Assembly: GCF_001883705.2 (NCBI RefSeq)
Contig: NZ_MDEQ02000006.1
Location: 248,001-312,000, forward strand
Source: Burkholderia catarinensis
Lineage (GTDB): Bacteria > Pseudomonadota > Gammaproteobacteria > Burkholderiales > Burkholderiaceae
Direction: 5' to 3'
Length of the DNA: 64,000 bases
In this document: piece after piece, positions 33,286 through 43,684 of the stretch
Layout: each line of letters begins with the position of its first letter
Numbering within the stretch: position 1 is the stretch's first letter
The notes under the pieces: generated by a model
Seen by the model: the letters and a program-made list of their open reading frames with translations, nothing else
Databases searched by the model: none
What the model was told of the DNA's origin: nothing
Translations under genes and position numbers: made by a program

Positions 33286-34824
33286 TCATTCGCACACGGC
33301 CGCCCTGCGCCGCGCCGGCGCGAACGCCACCGCGCTCGCGGTCGCGAGCACGGCCACGCCCGCCGCGCCGTACACCATCACCCAGCCGAACCCGTGCACG
33401 AGCGCCACATGCAGCGCCGCGCCGGTCGGGTCGGCCTGCGCAAGCGCCGGCGCGATCGCCTGCAACCCGTCGGTGCGGCCCGACGCGATCTCCTGCGCGA
33501 GCCGGCGCAGCGCCGCGTCGCCGATCGCGCCCGCCGCCCCGCCCTTCAGGCTCGCGACGATCCCCGCGACCAGCACGAAGCCCATCGCCGCGATGTTCAG
33601 CGCGAGCGAGATCATCCGCGCGCTCATGTCGATGCCCGACGCCATCCCGGCCCGCGCGCTCGGCACCGCGCCCGTCGTCGTGTTGGTGACGGGCGTGTTC
33701 GTGAGCCCGAGCCCGATGCCGGCGATCACGCAGCCAGGCAGCATCGTGAGCCAGCTCGCGTGGTCGGCCGCGCTGCCGAGCCGCATCAGCGCGAAGCCGG
33801 CCGCGATCGTGAACAGGCCGCCCGGAATCACGACGCCCGGCCCGTAGCGCAGCGCCAGCCGTTCGCCGAACGGCGGCGCGACCAGCGTCGGCAGTGTGTA
33901 GGCGAGCAATGCAAGACCGGCCGTCACGCTGTCGTAGCCGAGCGCGACCTGGAACCAGATCGGCAGGTAGATCATGAACGGCCAGAAGCTGAAGTTCATC
34001 CCCATCGAGCCGAAGATCGCGCCGGTAAACGCGCGAATCCGGAACACGGAGAAGTCGAACATCGGCCGCGCGCTGGCGCGTTCCGCGACGAAGAAACCGG
34101 CCACTGCGAGCACGGTCGCGCCGAGCACGCCGAGGCCGGCGGCGCTCGTCAGCCCGAGCTCCGCGCCCTGCGTGATGTAAAACGCGAGGCCGAGCACCGC
34201 GAGCGACAGCGTGACGATGCCCGCGACGTCGAGCGTGCCCGCATGCGGATCGCGCGACTCCTGCACCGCGCCGCCGATCAGCGCGAGCGCGACGGCCGCG
34301 AGCGGCGCATGGACGAGGAACACCCACGGCCAGCTCGCCAGCGCGACGATCGCACCACCGACGATCGGCCCGAAGCCGAGCCCGATCCCGAACACGATCC
34401 CCCAGATCCCGAATGCACGGCCGCGCTCGCGGCCCTCGCGGAACTGGTGCGACAGCACGGCAATCTGGCAGATCAGCATCGCGCCGCCGCTGGCGCCCTG
34501 CAGCAGCCGGCCCGCGACCAGCACCGGCACGTTCGGCGCGAGCCCGCACAGCAGCGACGTCGCGCCGAACAGCACGGTGCCGATCACGTATACGCGCTTG
34601 CGGCCGAACCGGTCGGCGAGCGTGCCGGCCGCCATCAGCACCGTCGTGCACGCGATCGTGTACGCATTCATGATCCACTGCATGCCGTTGAAGTCGCCGT
34701 GCAGCACGTGTTCGAGCGTCGGCAGGATCACCGGCACGCTCGAGATTTCGAGGCCGAACATCAGCGACGTGAGACAGACGGCCGCGAGCGCGACCGCATT
34801 CCTGCGGGAGTCGGATAGCGTCAT
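33286..34824 (-). CDS. MFS multidrug transporter, EmrB/QacA (DHA2) type
   Basis: A 512-residue inner-membrane exporter with about 14 hydrophobic segments. DHA2 features include LEISSVPVILPTLEHVLHGDFNGMQWIMNAYTIACTTVLMAAGTLADRFGRKRVYVIGT (motif A LADRFGRKR) and SVALLCGLAPN-like packing in TM4, with motif C GPIVGGAIV in TM5. Such pumps exchange protons for drugs. I chose ATG 34824, the first residue before the conserved part; no strong ribosome site is visible and an upstream alternative is possible. It is divergent from the LysR gene at 35003, its likely regulator. Confidence 0.88.
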   Translation of the reverse strand: MTLSDSRRNAVALAAVCLTSLMFGLEISSVPVILPTLEHVLHGDFNGMQWIMNAYTIACTTVLMAAGTLADRFGRKRVYVIGTVLFGATSLLCGLAPNVPVLVAGRLLQGASGGAMLICQIAVLSHQFREGRERGRAFGIWGIVFGIGLGFGPIVGGAIVALASWPWVFLVHAPLAAVALALIGGAVQESRDPHAGTLDVAGIVTLSLAVLGLAFYITQGAELGLTSAAGLGVLGATVLAVAGFFVAERASARPMFDFSVFRIRAFTGAIFGSMGMNFSFWPFMIYLPIWFQVALGYDSVTAGLALLAYTLPTLVAPPFGERLALRYGPGVVIPGGLFTIAAGFALMRLGSAADHASWLTMLPGCVIAGIGLGLTNTPVTNTTTGAVPSARAGMASGIDMSARMISLALNIAAMGFVLVAGIVASLKGGAAGAIGDAALRRLAQEIASGRTDGLQAIAPALAQADPTGAALHVALVHGFGWVMVYGAAGVAVLATASAVAFAPARRRAAVCE

Positions 34825-35002
34825 GCGTATTGCGCCGCGGCCCGGCAACGGGCCGTGCGCCTCCAGGTGAGAAGGATTCGCCGCGTGCGGCCGGCGACGC
34901 ACGCTGGACGGGAATCGGTACTATAGTGAGAATTTCAATCCCCATTGACGCACCTGCTTCTCCTGACTGGGGAATCACAGGACTCAATCAACACAACCTG
35001 CC

Positions 35003-35923
35003 ATGACTGACAGACTCGACGGCGTGACGACCTTCGTCCAGGTGGTGGAATCGGGCAGCTTCGCGCTCGCCGCGGAGCGGCTCGACATGACGCGCTCGGC
35101 CGTCGGCAAGGCGGTCGCGCGGCTCGAGAAGCGGCTCGGCGCGCGGCTTTTGCAGCGCACGACGCGCAGCCAGAGCCTGACCGACGACGGCCAGGCGTAC
35201 TACGACCGCTGCGTACGTGCGCTGTCGGAACTGGAAGCGGCGGAAGCCGATCTCGACTGCGGCCGCAACGAGGCGCGCGGCAAGCTGCGCCTGAGCGTGC
35301 CGCTCGCGTTCGGGCACCACTGCGTGATGCCGATCGTGCTCGACCTCGCGCGCACTTATCCGCATCTGCGGATCGACGTGTCGATCACCGACCGCTTCGT
35401 CGATCTCGTCGAGGAAGGCATCGATCTCGCGGTGCGGATCGGCACGCTCGCGGACAGCACGAGCCTCGCGGTGCGGCGGCTCGGCACGCAATACGGCAGC
35501 CTCGGCGCGGCGCCGTCGTATCTCGCGCGCTACGGGATGCCTAAGACGCTCGACGACCTGAAGCACCACCGGACGATCGCGTATTCACGCTCGGGCGTGA
35601 TTCAGCCGTGGGACCTGCGCGCGCCGGACGGCTCGACGGTGCGCGTCGACATGCCGCACCAGCTCAGTTTCGACGACGTGCAGGCGATCGCGGCCGCCGG
35701 CGCGTCGGGGTTCGGGATCGCATGGCTGCCGAGCTGGCTGCTCGACCACTACGTGAAGCGCGGCGAGATGACGGTCGTGCTCGACCGCTGCTTCGTCTGC
35801 GAAGGCGACATCCACGCGATCTGGCCGAAAACACGTTATCTGCCGCGCAAGACGCGCTGCGTGATCGACGCGCTCGCGCAGGCGATTCCGCCGATGATCG
35901 AGCGCCAGGATCAAACGAGGTGA
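35003..35923 (+). CDS. LysR family transcriptional regulator
   Basis: A 306-residue regulator. Residues 1-60 form the LysR winged helix: DGVTTFVQVVESGSFALAAERLDMTRSAVGKAVARLEKRLGARLLQRTTRS. The substrate-binding domain follows (about 90-295). It resembles the CrgA/DsdC-like group that often regulates neighbouring MFS or reductase genes. It is divergent from the MFS exporter, about 180 bp apart; the interval contains a low-GC stretch near 34920-34960 suitable for promoters and a LysR box, though I could not fix the site. The inducer is unknown. Confidence 0.88.
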   Translation: MTDRLDGVTTFVQVVESGSFALAAERLDMTRSAVGKAVARLEKRLGARLLQRTTRSQSLTDDGQAYYDRCVRALSELEAAEADLDCGRNEARGKLRLSVPLAFGHHCVMPIVLDLARTYPHLRIDVSITDRFVDLVEEGIDLAVRIGTLADSTSLAVRRLGTQYGSLGAAPSYLARYGMPKTLDDLKHHRTIAYSRSGVIQPWDLRAPDGSTVRVDMPHQLSFDDVQAIAAAGASGFGIAWLPSWLLDHYVKRGEMTVVLDRCFVCEGDIHAIWPKTRYLPRKTRCVIDALAQAIPPMIERQDQTR

Positions 35924-35930
35924 GGTGAAA

Positions 35931-35954
35931 CCGACGCGCCGCGCGGCGCGTCGG
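35931..35954. terminator. Perfect hairpin between convergent genes
   Basis: CCGACGCGCCGC at 35931-35942 is directly followed by its exact complement GCGGCGCGTCGG. It lies in the 35-bp gap between the LysR gene and the convergent hydrolase gene. There is no T-run, so it may work as a stem for transcript ends or with Rho rather than as an intrinsic terminator. Confidence 0.4.
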
Positions 35955-35958
35955 GTCA

Positions 35959-37098
35959 TCACGCCGCGCCGAGGTCGGCGAGCGGATGCGCGAACAGCTT
36001 CCACGGCGACGTCAGGAAATGCCGCACACGTTCGGCGCGCAGCTCGACGAGCGACGCGGGCGCCCAGCGCGGCTTGCGATCCTTGTCGACGAGATGCGCG
36101 CGCACGCCCTCGCAGAAATCGCCTTCCTCGATCGCGCGCGCGACGATGCCGAGCTCCATCCGGAACGATTCGGCGAGCGTCATCTGCCGGCCGCGCAGCA
36201 GCGCCTCGCGCGTCACGTGCAGCATCGTCGGCGAATGGCCGGCGAGCGCATCGAGCGTCGCCTGCAGCCATTGACGGTGCTCGCGCGACAGCTCTTCACG
36301 AGCGAGATCCTGCGTCAGCGTCGCGACGATCCGCTCGACGGTCGAGCGTTTGTCGAAGTGGCGGACGATCCACGGCATCTGGCTGTCGAGCGTCGCATGC
36401 GGCACGACGTTGCACGGCGGCTCGAACACCTTGCGCAGCAACGGCAGCGCATCGCCGTCCCACTTGACGCTCTCGATGCGCGTCTCGAACGTGTCGAGCC
36501 ACGCGGACGGCACGCACAGGTCCGCGAGCTTCGCGGCCAGCGCGTCGGCGCCCGACAACATCGCGCCGGTCAGCCCGACATACAACTCGAGTTCGACCGG
36601 CATGCGCGACAGGAAATGCGTCGCGCCGACATCGGGCACGAGGCCGATGCGCGTCTCCGGCATCGCGATCCTGCTGCGTTCGGTGGCCACGCGCAGCGCC
36701 GCGCCCTGTGCGAGGCCCATGCCGCCGCCCATCGTCACGCCGTCCATCAGCGCGACCACCGGCTTCGGGAACGTGTGGATCGCGTAGTCGAGCCGGTATT
36801 CGTCGACGAAGAACGGCAGCCAGGTTTCGCGCTGAGCCACCATCCGGTACAGCGCACGCACGTCGCCGCCCGCGCAGAAGCCCTTCTCGCCCGCGCCGCG
36901 CAGCACGACCGCGACGATCTGGTCGTCGTCACGGCAGCGCTCGAGGAGCGCGGCCAACTCGCCGATCATCGCGTACGACAGCGCGTTGAGCGCGGCCGGC
37001 CGGTTCAGCGTGATCAGCGCCACGCGGTTCACCACGCGGAACAGCACCTCGGGCGCATGCTCCGCGAACCCATCGTGATTCGTCACCGGCGTGCTCAT
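35959..37098 (-). CDS. 3-hydroxyisobutyryl-CoA hydrolase
   Basis: A 379-residue crotonase-fold enzyme. Typical segments are ALNALSYAMIGELAALLERC, KGFCAGGDVRALY, GVTMGGGMGLAQGAALRVATERSRIAMPETRIGLVPDVGATHFLSRMP; the length and the GGDVRALY pattern fit HIBCH rather than a hydratase. It releases 3-hydroxyisobutyrate from its CoA ester in valine breakdown, avoiding loss of reactive methacrylyl-CoA. The start ATG 37098 overlaps the stop of the preceding enoyl-CoA hydratase gene (ATGA). It is the last gene of the valine operon. Confidence 0.9.
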   Translation of the reverse strand: MSTPVTNHDGFAEHAPEVLFRVVNRVALITLNRPAALNALSYAMIGELAALLERCRDDDQIVAVVLRGAGEKGFCAGGDVRALYRMVAQRETWLPFFVDEYRLDYAIHTFPKPVVALMDGVTMGGGMGLAQGAALRVATERSRIAMPETRIGLVPDVGATHFLSRMPVELELYVGLTGAMLSGADALAAKLADLCVPSAWLDTFETRIESVKWDGDALPLLRKVFEPPCNVVPHATLDSQMPWIVRHFDKRSTVERIVATLTQDLAREELSREHRQWLQATLDALAGHSPTMLHVTREALLRGRQMTLAESFRMELGIVARAIEEGDFCEGVRAHLVDKDRKPRWAPASLVELRAERVRHFLTSPWKLFAHPLADLGAA

Positions 37099-37886
37099 CG
37101 TTGCGGCTCTCCCTCGGTATGCCATTGCGGCGCGCGCTTGCCGAGAAACGCGGCCACGCCTTCGCGCGGGTCGTTCGTGTCGAACAGGTCGACGAAGCGC
37201 TCGCGCTCTACCGCGAGCGCCGCGCCGCGCGGCACGCCGCGGCGTGCAAGGCCGATCAGCTCCTTGCTGTACGCGACCGCGTGCGGGCTTTGCCGTGCGA
37301 CGTTACGGGCCAGCGCCAGCGCCGCATCGCGTGCGGCCCCGCTTTCGACCACGTCTTCGACGAGGCCGATCCTGAGCGCGGTGGCCGCATCGACGCGCGC
37401 GCCGGTCAGGATGATCTTCTTCGCCCAGCCTTCGCCGACGAGCCAGGGCAGCGTCTGCGTGCCGAGCCCGCACGGCAGCAGGCCGACCGACGGCTCGGGC
37501 AGCGCCATCTGCGCATGCGTCTCGGCGATCCGCAGGTCGCAGGCCAGCGCACATTCGAGACCGCCGCCCATCGCATAGCCGTTGATCGCCGCGATCGTCA
37601 CGACGCGCGCATCGTGCAGCGCCTCGAACGCCGCGCCGAAGCGCGACGCCATCGCGCGCGCGACCGCGCGGTCGCCGTCGGCGAACGTGTTGAGATCGGC
37701 GCCGGCGCTGAAGAACTTCGGGCCGTCGCCGGTGATCACCAGCGCGCGCACGCGCGGGTTCGCATTCAGTTCGGCGACGGTTGCCTGCAATTGCCGCAGC
37801 CCGTCGGCGGTAAAGGCGTTCGCGGGCGGACGCTTGAGCGTCGCGCACGCGATCGCGCCGTCGTCGACGTAGTCCAGTTCGATCAT
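37095..37886 (-). CDS. Enoyl-CoA hydratase (methacrylyl-CoA hydration)
   Basis: A 263-residue crotonase. The oxyanion segment FFSAGADLNTF and the active-site helix AINGYAMGGGLECALACDLRIA, followed by ALPEPSVGLLPCGLGTQ, are intact with catalytic Glu positions present. In this operon its substrate is probably methacrylyl-CoA, giving 3-hydroxyisobutyryl-CoA for the next enzyme. I chose ATG 37886; it shares bases with the mmsB stop (TGATG), so all three downstream genes are coupled. The substrate is inferred from context. Confidence 0.88.
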   Translation of the reverse strand: MIELDYVDDGAIACATLKRPPANAFTADGLRQLQATVAELNANPRVRALVITGDGPKFFSAGADLNTFADGDRAVARAMASRFGAAFEALHDARVVTIAAINGYAMGGGLECALACDLRIAETHAQMALPEPSVGLLPCGLGTQTLPWLVGEGWAKKIILTGARVDAATALRIGLVEDVVESGAARDAALALARNVARQSPHAVAYSKELIGLARRGVPRGAALAVERERFVDLFDTNDPREGVAAFLGKRAPQWHTEGEPQR

Positions 37887-38785
37887 CACGCGTCCTTCTT
37901 CGTTGCCGGTTGGTACAGGCGGATCACCGCCGAGAAATCGAGCTGCCCGTCGCCGCGGCTGCTCATCGTCTGGTACAGCTGCTGCGCGAGCGCGCCGAGA
38001 TAGACGGGCTGGCGCGCCTGCTTCGCCGCATCGTTCGCGAGGCCGAGATCCTTCAGCATCAGGTCGGTGCCGAAGCCGCCCGAGTAGCCGCGCGACGACG
38101 GCGCGGTCTCGATCACGCCCGGATACGGGTTGTAGGTATCCGAGCTCCAGCAGCGGCCCGTCGACGTGTTGACGATGCCGGCCAGCACCTTCGGGTCGAT
38201 GCCGAGCGCGACGCCCAGCGACATCGCCTCCGACACGGCCGCCATCGAGATGCCGAGCACGAGGTTGTTGCAGACCTTCGCAACCTGCCCCATGCCCGTC
38301 GCGCCGCAGTGGACGATGTTCTTGCCCATGCCCGCGAGCACCGGCTTCACGCGCTCGAAATCCACATCGCTGCCGCCGACCATGAAGGTCAGCGTGCCGG
38401 CCGCCGCGCCGCCGGTGCCGCCCGAAACGGGCGCATCGACGAACGCGCCGCCGTGCTCGCGCACCAGCGCGCCGAACGCCTGCGCGCTCGCCGGGTCGAT
38501 CGTGCTCGAATCGATCACCGTCGCGCCCGCGCCGAGGCCGGCCAGCACGCCGTTCTCGCCGGACAGCACCGAACGCACGTGCGGCGCGGCCGGCAGCATC
38601 GTGATCACGAACGTCGCGCCCGACGCCGCATCGCGCGGCGACGCGGCCACCTGCGCGCCGGCATCCTGCAGCGCGCGCAATGCGTCGGCGCTCAGGTCGA
38701 ACGCGTGCACTTCATGGCCCGCCTTCAGCAGGTTCAGCGCCATCGGCGCGCCCATGTGGCCGAGGCCGATAAATCCGATTTTCAT
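37886..38785 (-). CDS. mmsB: 3-hydroxyisobutyrate dehydrogenase
   Basis: A 299-residue NAD-dependent beta-hydroxyacid dehydrogenase. The N-terminal Rossmann motif is IGFIGLGHMGAPMA (Gly7, Gly9, Gly12). The substrate-binding DAPVSGGTGGA motif and the catalytic Lys in GMGQVAKVCNNL are present, as is the C-terminal KDLGLANDAAKQ segment. It oxidises 3-hydroxyisobutyrate to methylmalonate semialdehyde, the substrate of MmsA coded 18 bp upstream. The mmsA-mmsB pairing is classical in Pseudomonas and Burkholderia valine catabolism. Confidence 0.93.
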   Translation of the reverse strand: MKIGFIGLGHMGAPMALNLLKAGHEVHAFDLSADALRALQDAGAQVAASPRDAASGATFVITMLPAAPHVRSVLSGENGVLAGLGAGATVIDSSTIDPASAQAFGALVREHGGAFVDAPVSGGTGGAAAGTLTFMVGGSDVDFERVKPVLAGMGKNIVHCGATGMGQVAKVCNNLVLGISMAAVSEAMSLGVALGIDPKVLAGIVNTSTGRCWSSDTYNPYPGVIETAPSSRGYSGGFGTDLMLKDLGLANDAAKQARQPVYLGALAQQLYQTMSSRGDGQLDFSAVIRLYQPATKKDA

Positions 38786-38803
38786 TTTCGTGTCCTCCGC
38801 CGC

Positions 38804-40333
38804 TCAATGCAGCCGGATCGTCGTATTCACCGGGCCGGCCGTCGTGTCGTCGTCGAACCAGCGCGCGGTGACCGTCTTGGTCTGCGTATAGAACTGCACG
38901 ACCTGCTTGCCGTACGGGCCGAGATCGCCGAGCTTCGAGCCGCGCGAACCGGTGAAGCTGAAGAACGGCACGGGCACCGGAATCGGGATGTTGATGCCGA
39001 CCTGGCCGATGTCGATCTCGCTCTGGAACTTGCGTGCGGCCGCGCCGCTCTGCGTGAACAGGCCCACGCCGTTGCCGAACGGGTTCGCGTTGACGAGCGC
39101 GATCGCGTCGTCGAGCGTGTCGGCTTCCATCACGACCAGCACGGGCCCGAAGATTTCGTGCGTATAGACCGACATGTCGGGCGTCACGCCCGAGAAGATC
39201 GTCGGGCCGATGAAGTTGCCTTGCTCGTAGCCGGGCACCGTCACGTCGCGGCCGTCGAGTTCGAGCTTCGCGCCTTCCTTCACGCCCGTTTCGACCAGCG
39301 ACAGGATGCGCGCCTTCGCGCCGCGCGAGACGACCGGCCCGACGTCGGTGCCCGCTTCCGAGCCCGCGTTGACCTTCAGCGCCTTCGCCTTCGCGACGAT
39401 GTCCGGCAGCCAGTCGCGCGCGTTGCCGACGAGCACGGCGACCGACGTCGCCATGCAGCGCTGGCCGGCCGCGCCGAAGCCCGCGCCGACGAGCGCGTTG
39501 ATCGCCTGCTCGCGGTTCGCGTCGGGCAGCACGACCGCATGGTTCTTCGCGCCCATCATCGACTGCACGCGCTTGCCGTTCGCGCTGCCGAGGTTGTAGA
39601 CGTGCGTGCCGACCGCAGTCGAGCCGACGAACGAGATCGCCTTCACGAGCGGGTGCGTGCAGATCGCGTCGACGACTTCCTTGCCGCCGTGCACGACGTT
39701 CAGTACCCCTTTCGGTATGCCGGCCTCGATCGCGAGTTCGACGAGTTCCATCGTCGACATCGGGTCCTGCTCGGACGGCTTCAGCACGAACGTGTTGCCG
39801 CACACGATCGCCATCGGGAACATCCACAGCGGAATCATCGCGGGGAAGTTGAACGGCGTGATGCCCGCGCACACGCCGAGCGGCTGCCGCAGCGTGTAGG
39901 TGTCGACGCCGCCCGCGACGTTCTCGGCGAATTCGCCGAGCTGCAGCGAGCCGATCGAGCACGCGTGCTCGACCACTTCGAGGCCGCGGAAGATGTCGCC
40001 TTCCGCATCGGGAATCGTCTTGCCCTGCTCGGCCGTCAGCGTCTTCGCGATGCGCTGCTGGTTCGTGCGCACCAGATCCTGGAACTTCAGCATGATGCGC
40101 ATGCGCGCGGCGATCGGCGTGTTCTTCCACGTCGCATAGGCGGCGTGCGCGGCCTGCACGGCCGCGTCGACTTCCGCGACGGTCGCGAACGGCACGCGCG
40201 CGAGCACCTGCTGCGTCGCCGGGTTGACGATGTCGCGCCACTCGTTCGTGGCGGACTCGACGAAGGCGCCGTCGATCAGCAGCTTGACCGTCGGCACGTC
40301 TTGCCCCGTACGGGGCGTCGGATTCGCGTTCAT
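38804..40333 (-). CDS. mmsA: CoA-acylating methylmalonate-semialdehyde dehydrogenase
   Basis: A 509-residue aldehyde dehydrogenase superfamily enzyme. Typical MMSDH features are [64 protein letters not shown] and the nucleophile in GQRCMATS (Cys293). In place of the general-base Glu region of other ALDHs it has [14 protein letters not shown], diagnostic for the CoA-dependent group. It converts methylmalonate semialdehyde to propionyl-CoA, CO2 and NADH. It follows the acyl-CoA synthetase gene by about 110 bp and precedes mmsB. Confidence 0.94.
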   Translation of the reverse strand: MNANPTPRTGQDVPTVKLLIDGAFVESATNEWRDIVNPATQQVLARVPFATVAEVDAAVQAAHAAYATWKNTPIAARMRIMLKFQDLVRTNQQRIAKTLTAEQGKTIPDAEGDIFRGLEVVEHACSIGSLQLGEFAENVAGGVDTYTLRQPLGVCAGITPFNFPAMIPLWMFPMAIVCGNTFVLKPSEQDPMSTMELVELAIEAGIPKGVLNVVHGGKEVVDAICTHPLVKAISFVGSTAVGTHVYNLGSANGKRVQSMMGAKNHAVVLPDANREQAINALVGAGFGAAGQRCMATSVAVLVGNARDWLPDIVAKAKALKVNAGSEAGTDVGPVVSRGAKARILSLVETGVKEGAKLELDGRDVTVPGYEQGNFIGPTIFSGVTPDMSVYTHEIFGPVLVVMEADTLDDAIALVNANPFGNGVGLFTQSGAAARKFQSEIDIGQVGINIPIPVPVPFFSFTGSRGSKLGDLGPYGKQVVQFYTQTKTVTARWFDDDTTAGPVNTTIRLH

Positions 40334-40442
40334 CGATCCTTTCTCCTGGCAGAGGGCCGCGAAGCGGAATTCCGCCCGGCGGCCGGTTCAATTCGGCTGC
40401 GGGTGCCGGCCGCGGAATGCGGCGCGCGCGGCCCGCGGTCGG

Positions 40443-42149
40443 TCATTTCAGTTCTGCGGCGAAATCTTCTTCCCAGTATTCGCCGGGCATTCGCGCGGTC
40501 ACGTCGTCGCCGCGCTCGATTTCGCGGCGGCGCAGCTCGACGCGACGGATCTTCCCCGAGATCGTCTTCGGCAATTCCGCGAACTGCAGGCGGCGGATGC
40601 GCTTGTACGGCGCGAGCTTCTCGCGCGAGAAACGGAAGATTTCCAGCGCGAGCGCGGGGCTTTCCTCGTAGCCTTGCCGCAGCGTGATGAAGGTCTTCGG
40701 CACCGACAGCCGCACGGGGTCGGGGCTCGGCACCACGGCCGCCTCGGCAATCGCCGGATGCTCGATCAGCACGCTCTCGAGTTCGAACGGGCTCAGCCGG
40801 TAGTCGGACGACTTGAACACGTCGTCCGCGCGACCGATGTACACGTAGTAACCGTCGTCGCGGCGCATCGCGATGTCCGACGTGCGGTAGTGGCCGTCGC
40901 GCATCGCGTAGGCCGTCGCGTCGGGGTTGTTCGCGTAGCCGTTCATCAGCCCGACCGGGCGCGTGACGTCCGCGCCGATCGGCAACGCGACCTCGCCTTC
41001 GGTCACGGGCGCGCCGTCCGGATCGAGCAGCGCGATCCGGTAGCCGGGCAGCGGCCGGCCCATCGAGCCCGCGACGACCGGCTGGCCGGGCGAGTTGCCG
41101 ATCAGGCAGGTCGTCTCGGTCTGGCCGTAGCCATCGCGGATCGCGATGCCCCACGCCTTCTTCACGCGTTCGATGATCTCGGGATTCAGCGGCTCGCCTG
41201 CGCCGACGATCTCGCGCAGCTTCACGTCGAACGACGCGAGCGGCTGCTGGACGAGCATGCGCCATACGGTGGGCGGCGCGCACAGCGTCGTCACCTGGTA
41301 TTTGACGAGCGCATCGAGCACGACCTTCGGCTCGAAGCGCGCGTAGTTGAATGCGAACACGCACGCCTGCGCGTTCCACGGCGCGAAGAAGCAGCTCCAC
41401 GCGTGCTTCGCCCAGCCCGGCGAGCTGATGTTCCAGTGGATGTCGCCCGGCTGCAGGCCGATCCAGTACATCGTCGACAGATGGCCGACCGGATAGGTGC
41501 GGTGCGTATGCTCGACGAGCTTCGGCTTCGACGTCGTGCCCGACGTGAAGTACAGCAGCATCGGATCGTTCGCGTGCGTGACGGCGTCCGGCTCGAACGC
41601 GGCGCTCGCCGCGTAGCCGTCGTTCATCGCGAGCCAGCCCTCGCGCGGCGTGCCGGCGACGATTTTCTGCTTGAGGCCGAGATCGGCCTGCTCGAACTTC
41701 GCGGTTTCGTTCTCGTCGACGATCGCGTATTTCGCGCCGCCGATCCGCACGCGGTCGCGCACGTCGTCGGGCGACAGTTGCGTGGTGGCGGGCAGCACGA
41801 TCGCGCCGAGTTTCATCGCGGCGAGCATCGCGTCCCACAGCTCGACACGGTTCGGCAGCATCAGCAGGATCCGGTCGCCGCGCACGACGCCGATCGAGCG
41901 CAGCCAGTTCGCGATCCGCGACGAGCGCTCGGACATCTGCGCGAACGAGTACGGATCGCCCGTGCCGGTCGCCGCGTCGACGATCCACAGCGCGGGCTGG
42001 TCGTTGCCGCGCGCCATCGGGTCGAAGTAGTCGAGCGCCCAGTTGAACGCATCGAGCACCGGCCACTCGAACTCGCGGTATGCGGTTTCGTAGTCGGTGC
42101 GATGGCGCAGCAGAAAGTCGCGTGCGTCCAGGAATGCCTGTACCGTCAT
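40443..42149 (-). CDS. AMP-dependent acyl-CoA synthetase
   Basis: A 568-residue ANL-superfamily enzyme. The ATP loop reads YFTSGTTSKPK at 200-210; DGYGQTETTCLIGN is motif A5-like, and YRLSPFELESVLIEHPAIAEAAVV plus KTISGKIRRVELR close the C-terminal domain with the catalytic Lys. It resembles medium-chain/benzoate-type acyl-CoA synthetases. In this operon isobutyrate, or another branched short acid, is a sensible substrate, feeding the acyl-CoA dehydrogenase. Its leader contains a covarying hairpin repeat and ACAGGAGAC just before the ATG, shared with the regulator at 57614. Confidence 0.88.
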   Translation of the reverse strand: MTVQAFLDARDFLLRHRTDYETAYREFEWPVLDAFNWALDYFDPMARGNDQPALWIVDAATGTGDPYSFAQMSERSSRIANWLRSIGVVRGDRILLMLPNRVELWDAMLAAMKLGAIVLPATTQLSPDDVRDRVRIGGAKYAIVDENETAKFEQADLGLKQKIVAGTPREGWLAMNDGYAASAAFEPDAVTHANDPMLLYFTSGTTSKPKLVEHTHRTYPVGHLSTMYWIGLQPGDIHWNISSPGWAKHAWSCFFAPWNAQACVFAFNYARFEPKVVLDALVKYQVTTLCAPPTVWRMLVQQPLASFDVKLREIVGAGEPLNPEIIERVKKAWGIAIRDGYGQTETTCLIGNSPGQPVVAGSMGRPLPGYRIALLDPDGAPVTEGEVALPIGADVTRPVGLMNGYANNPDATAYAMRDGHYRTSDIAMRRDDGYYVYIGRADDVFKSSDYRLSPFELESVLIEHPAIAEAAVVPSPDPVRLSVPKTFITLRQGYEESPALALEIFRFSREKLAPYKRIRRLQFAELPKTISGKIRRVELRRREIERGDDVTARMPGEYWEEDFAAELK

Positions 42150-42166
42150 CGTGTCGTCTCCTGTCG

Positions 42167-42242
42167 GTGAGAGTTAGCGCTTTAGCGCTTACTCTCGCCC
42201 CATGCCCTGCGCGGTCGACCCACGTTAGCGCTTTAGCGCTTA
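42167..42242 (-). repeat. Two-copy hairpin repeat leading into the acyl-CoA synthetase gene
   Basis: The core TTAGCGCTTTAGCGCTTA occurs at 42174-42191 and 42225-42242, 51 bp apart. The gene-proximal copy is framed by GTGAGAGT (42167-42174) and ACTCTCGC (42191-42198), which pair on either side, so the transcript would fold into a hairpin ending about 15 nt before the start codon. On the gene strand it is followed by ACCGACAGGAGAC, the same string as at 57596-57609. It belongs to the same repeat family as the array at 57428. Confidence 0.8.
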
Positions 42243-42413
42243 CGCCGGCCCCATGCCCTGGCAAGTCTCCATGCCTCGCGGTCAACCGGCGCATGCGCCG
42301 CAGCCCATGCCCGATTCCCTGTTGCGCGGCGCACGGTCACGTCGTTGCGTGCCGCGTTCACCGCGCTGCCCTCGTGCCCTGCGTGATGCTTCGATCGGTG
42401 CGACCGTCGCGAC

Positions 42414-43649
<1,236 letters not shown>

Positions 43650-43684
43650 TTACACTGAGCGTTTTTGCCACACCGGCGGCACGG

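Noticed and set aside
35931..35954. Intrinsic terminator with high confidence
   Set aside because: The stem is perfect, but no T-run follows on either strand, so it is kept only as a low-confidence terminator-like hairpin.
37910..40687. 925-codon forward open frame across mmsB, mmsA and the synthetase gene
   Set aside because: It is the mirror frame of confirmed enzymes, with no domain similarity and no ribosome binding site.
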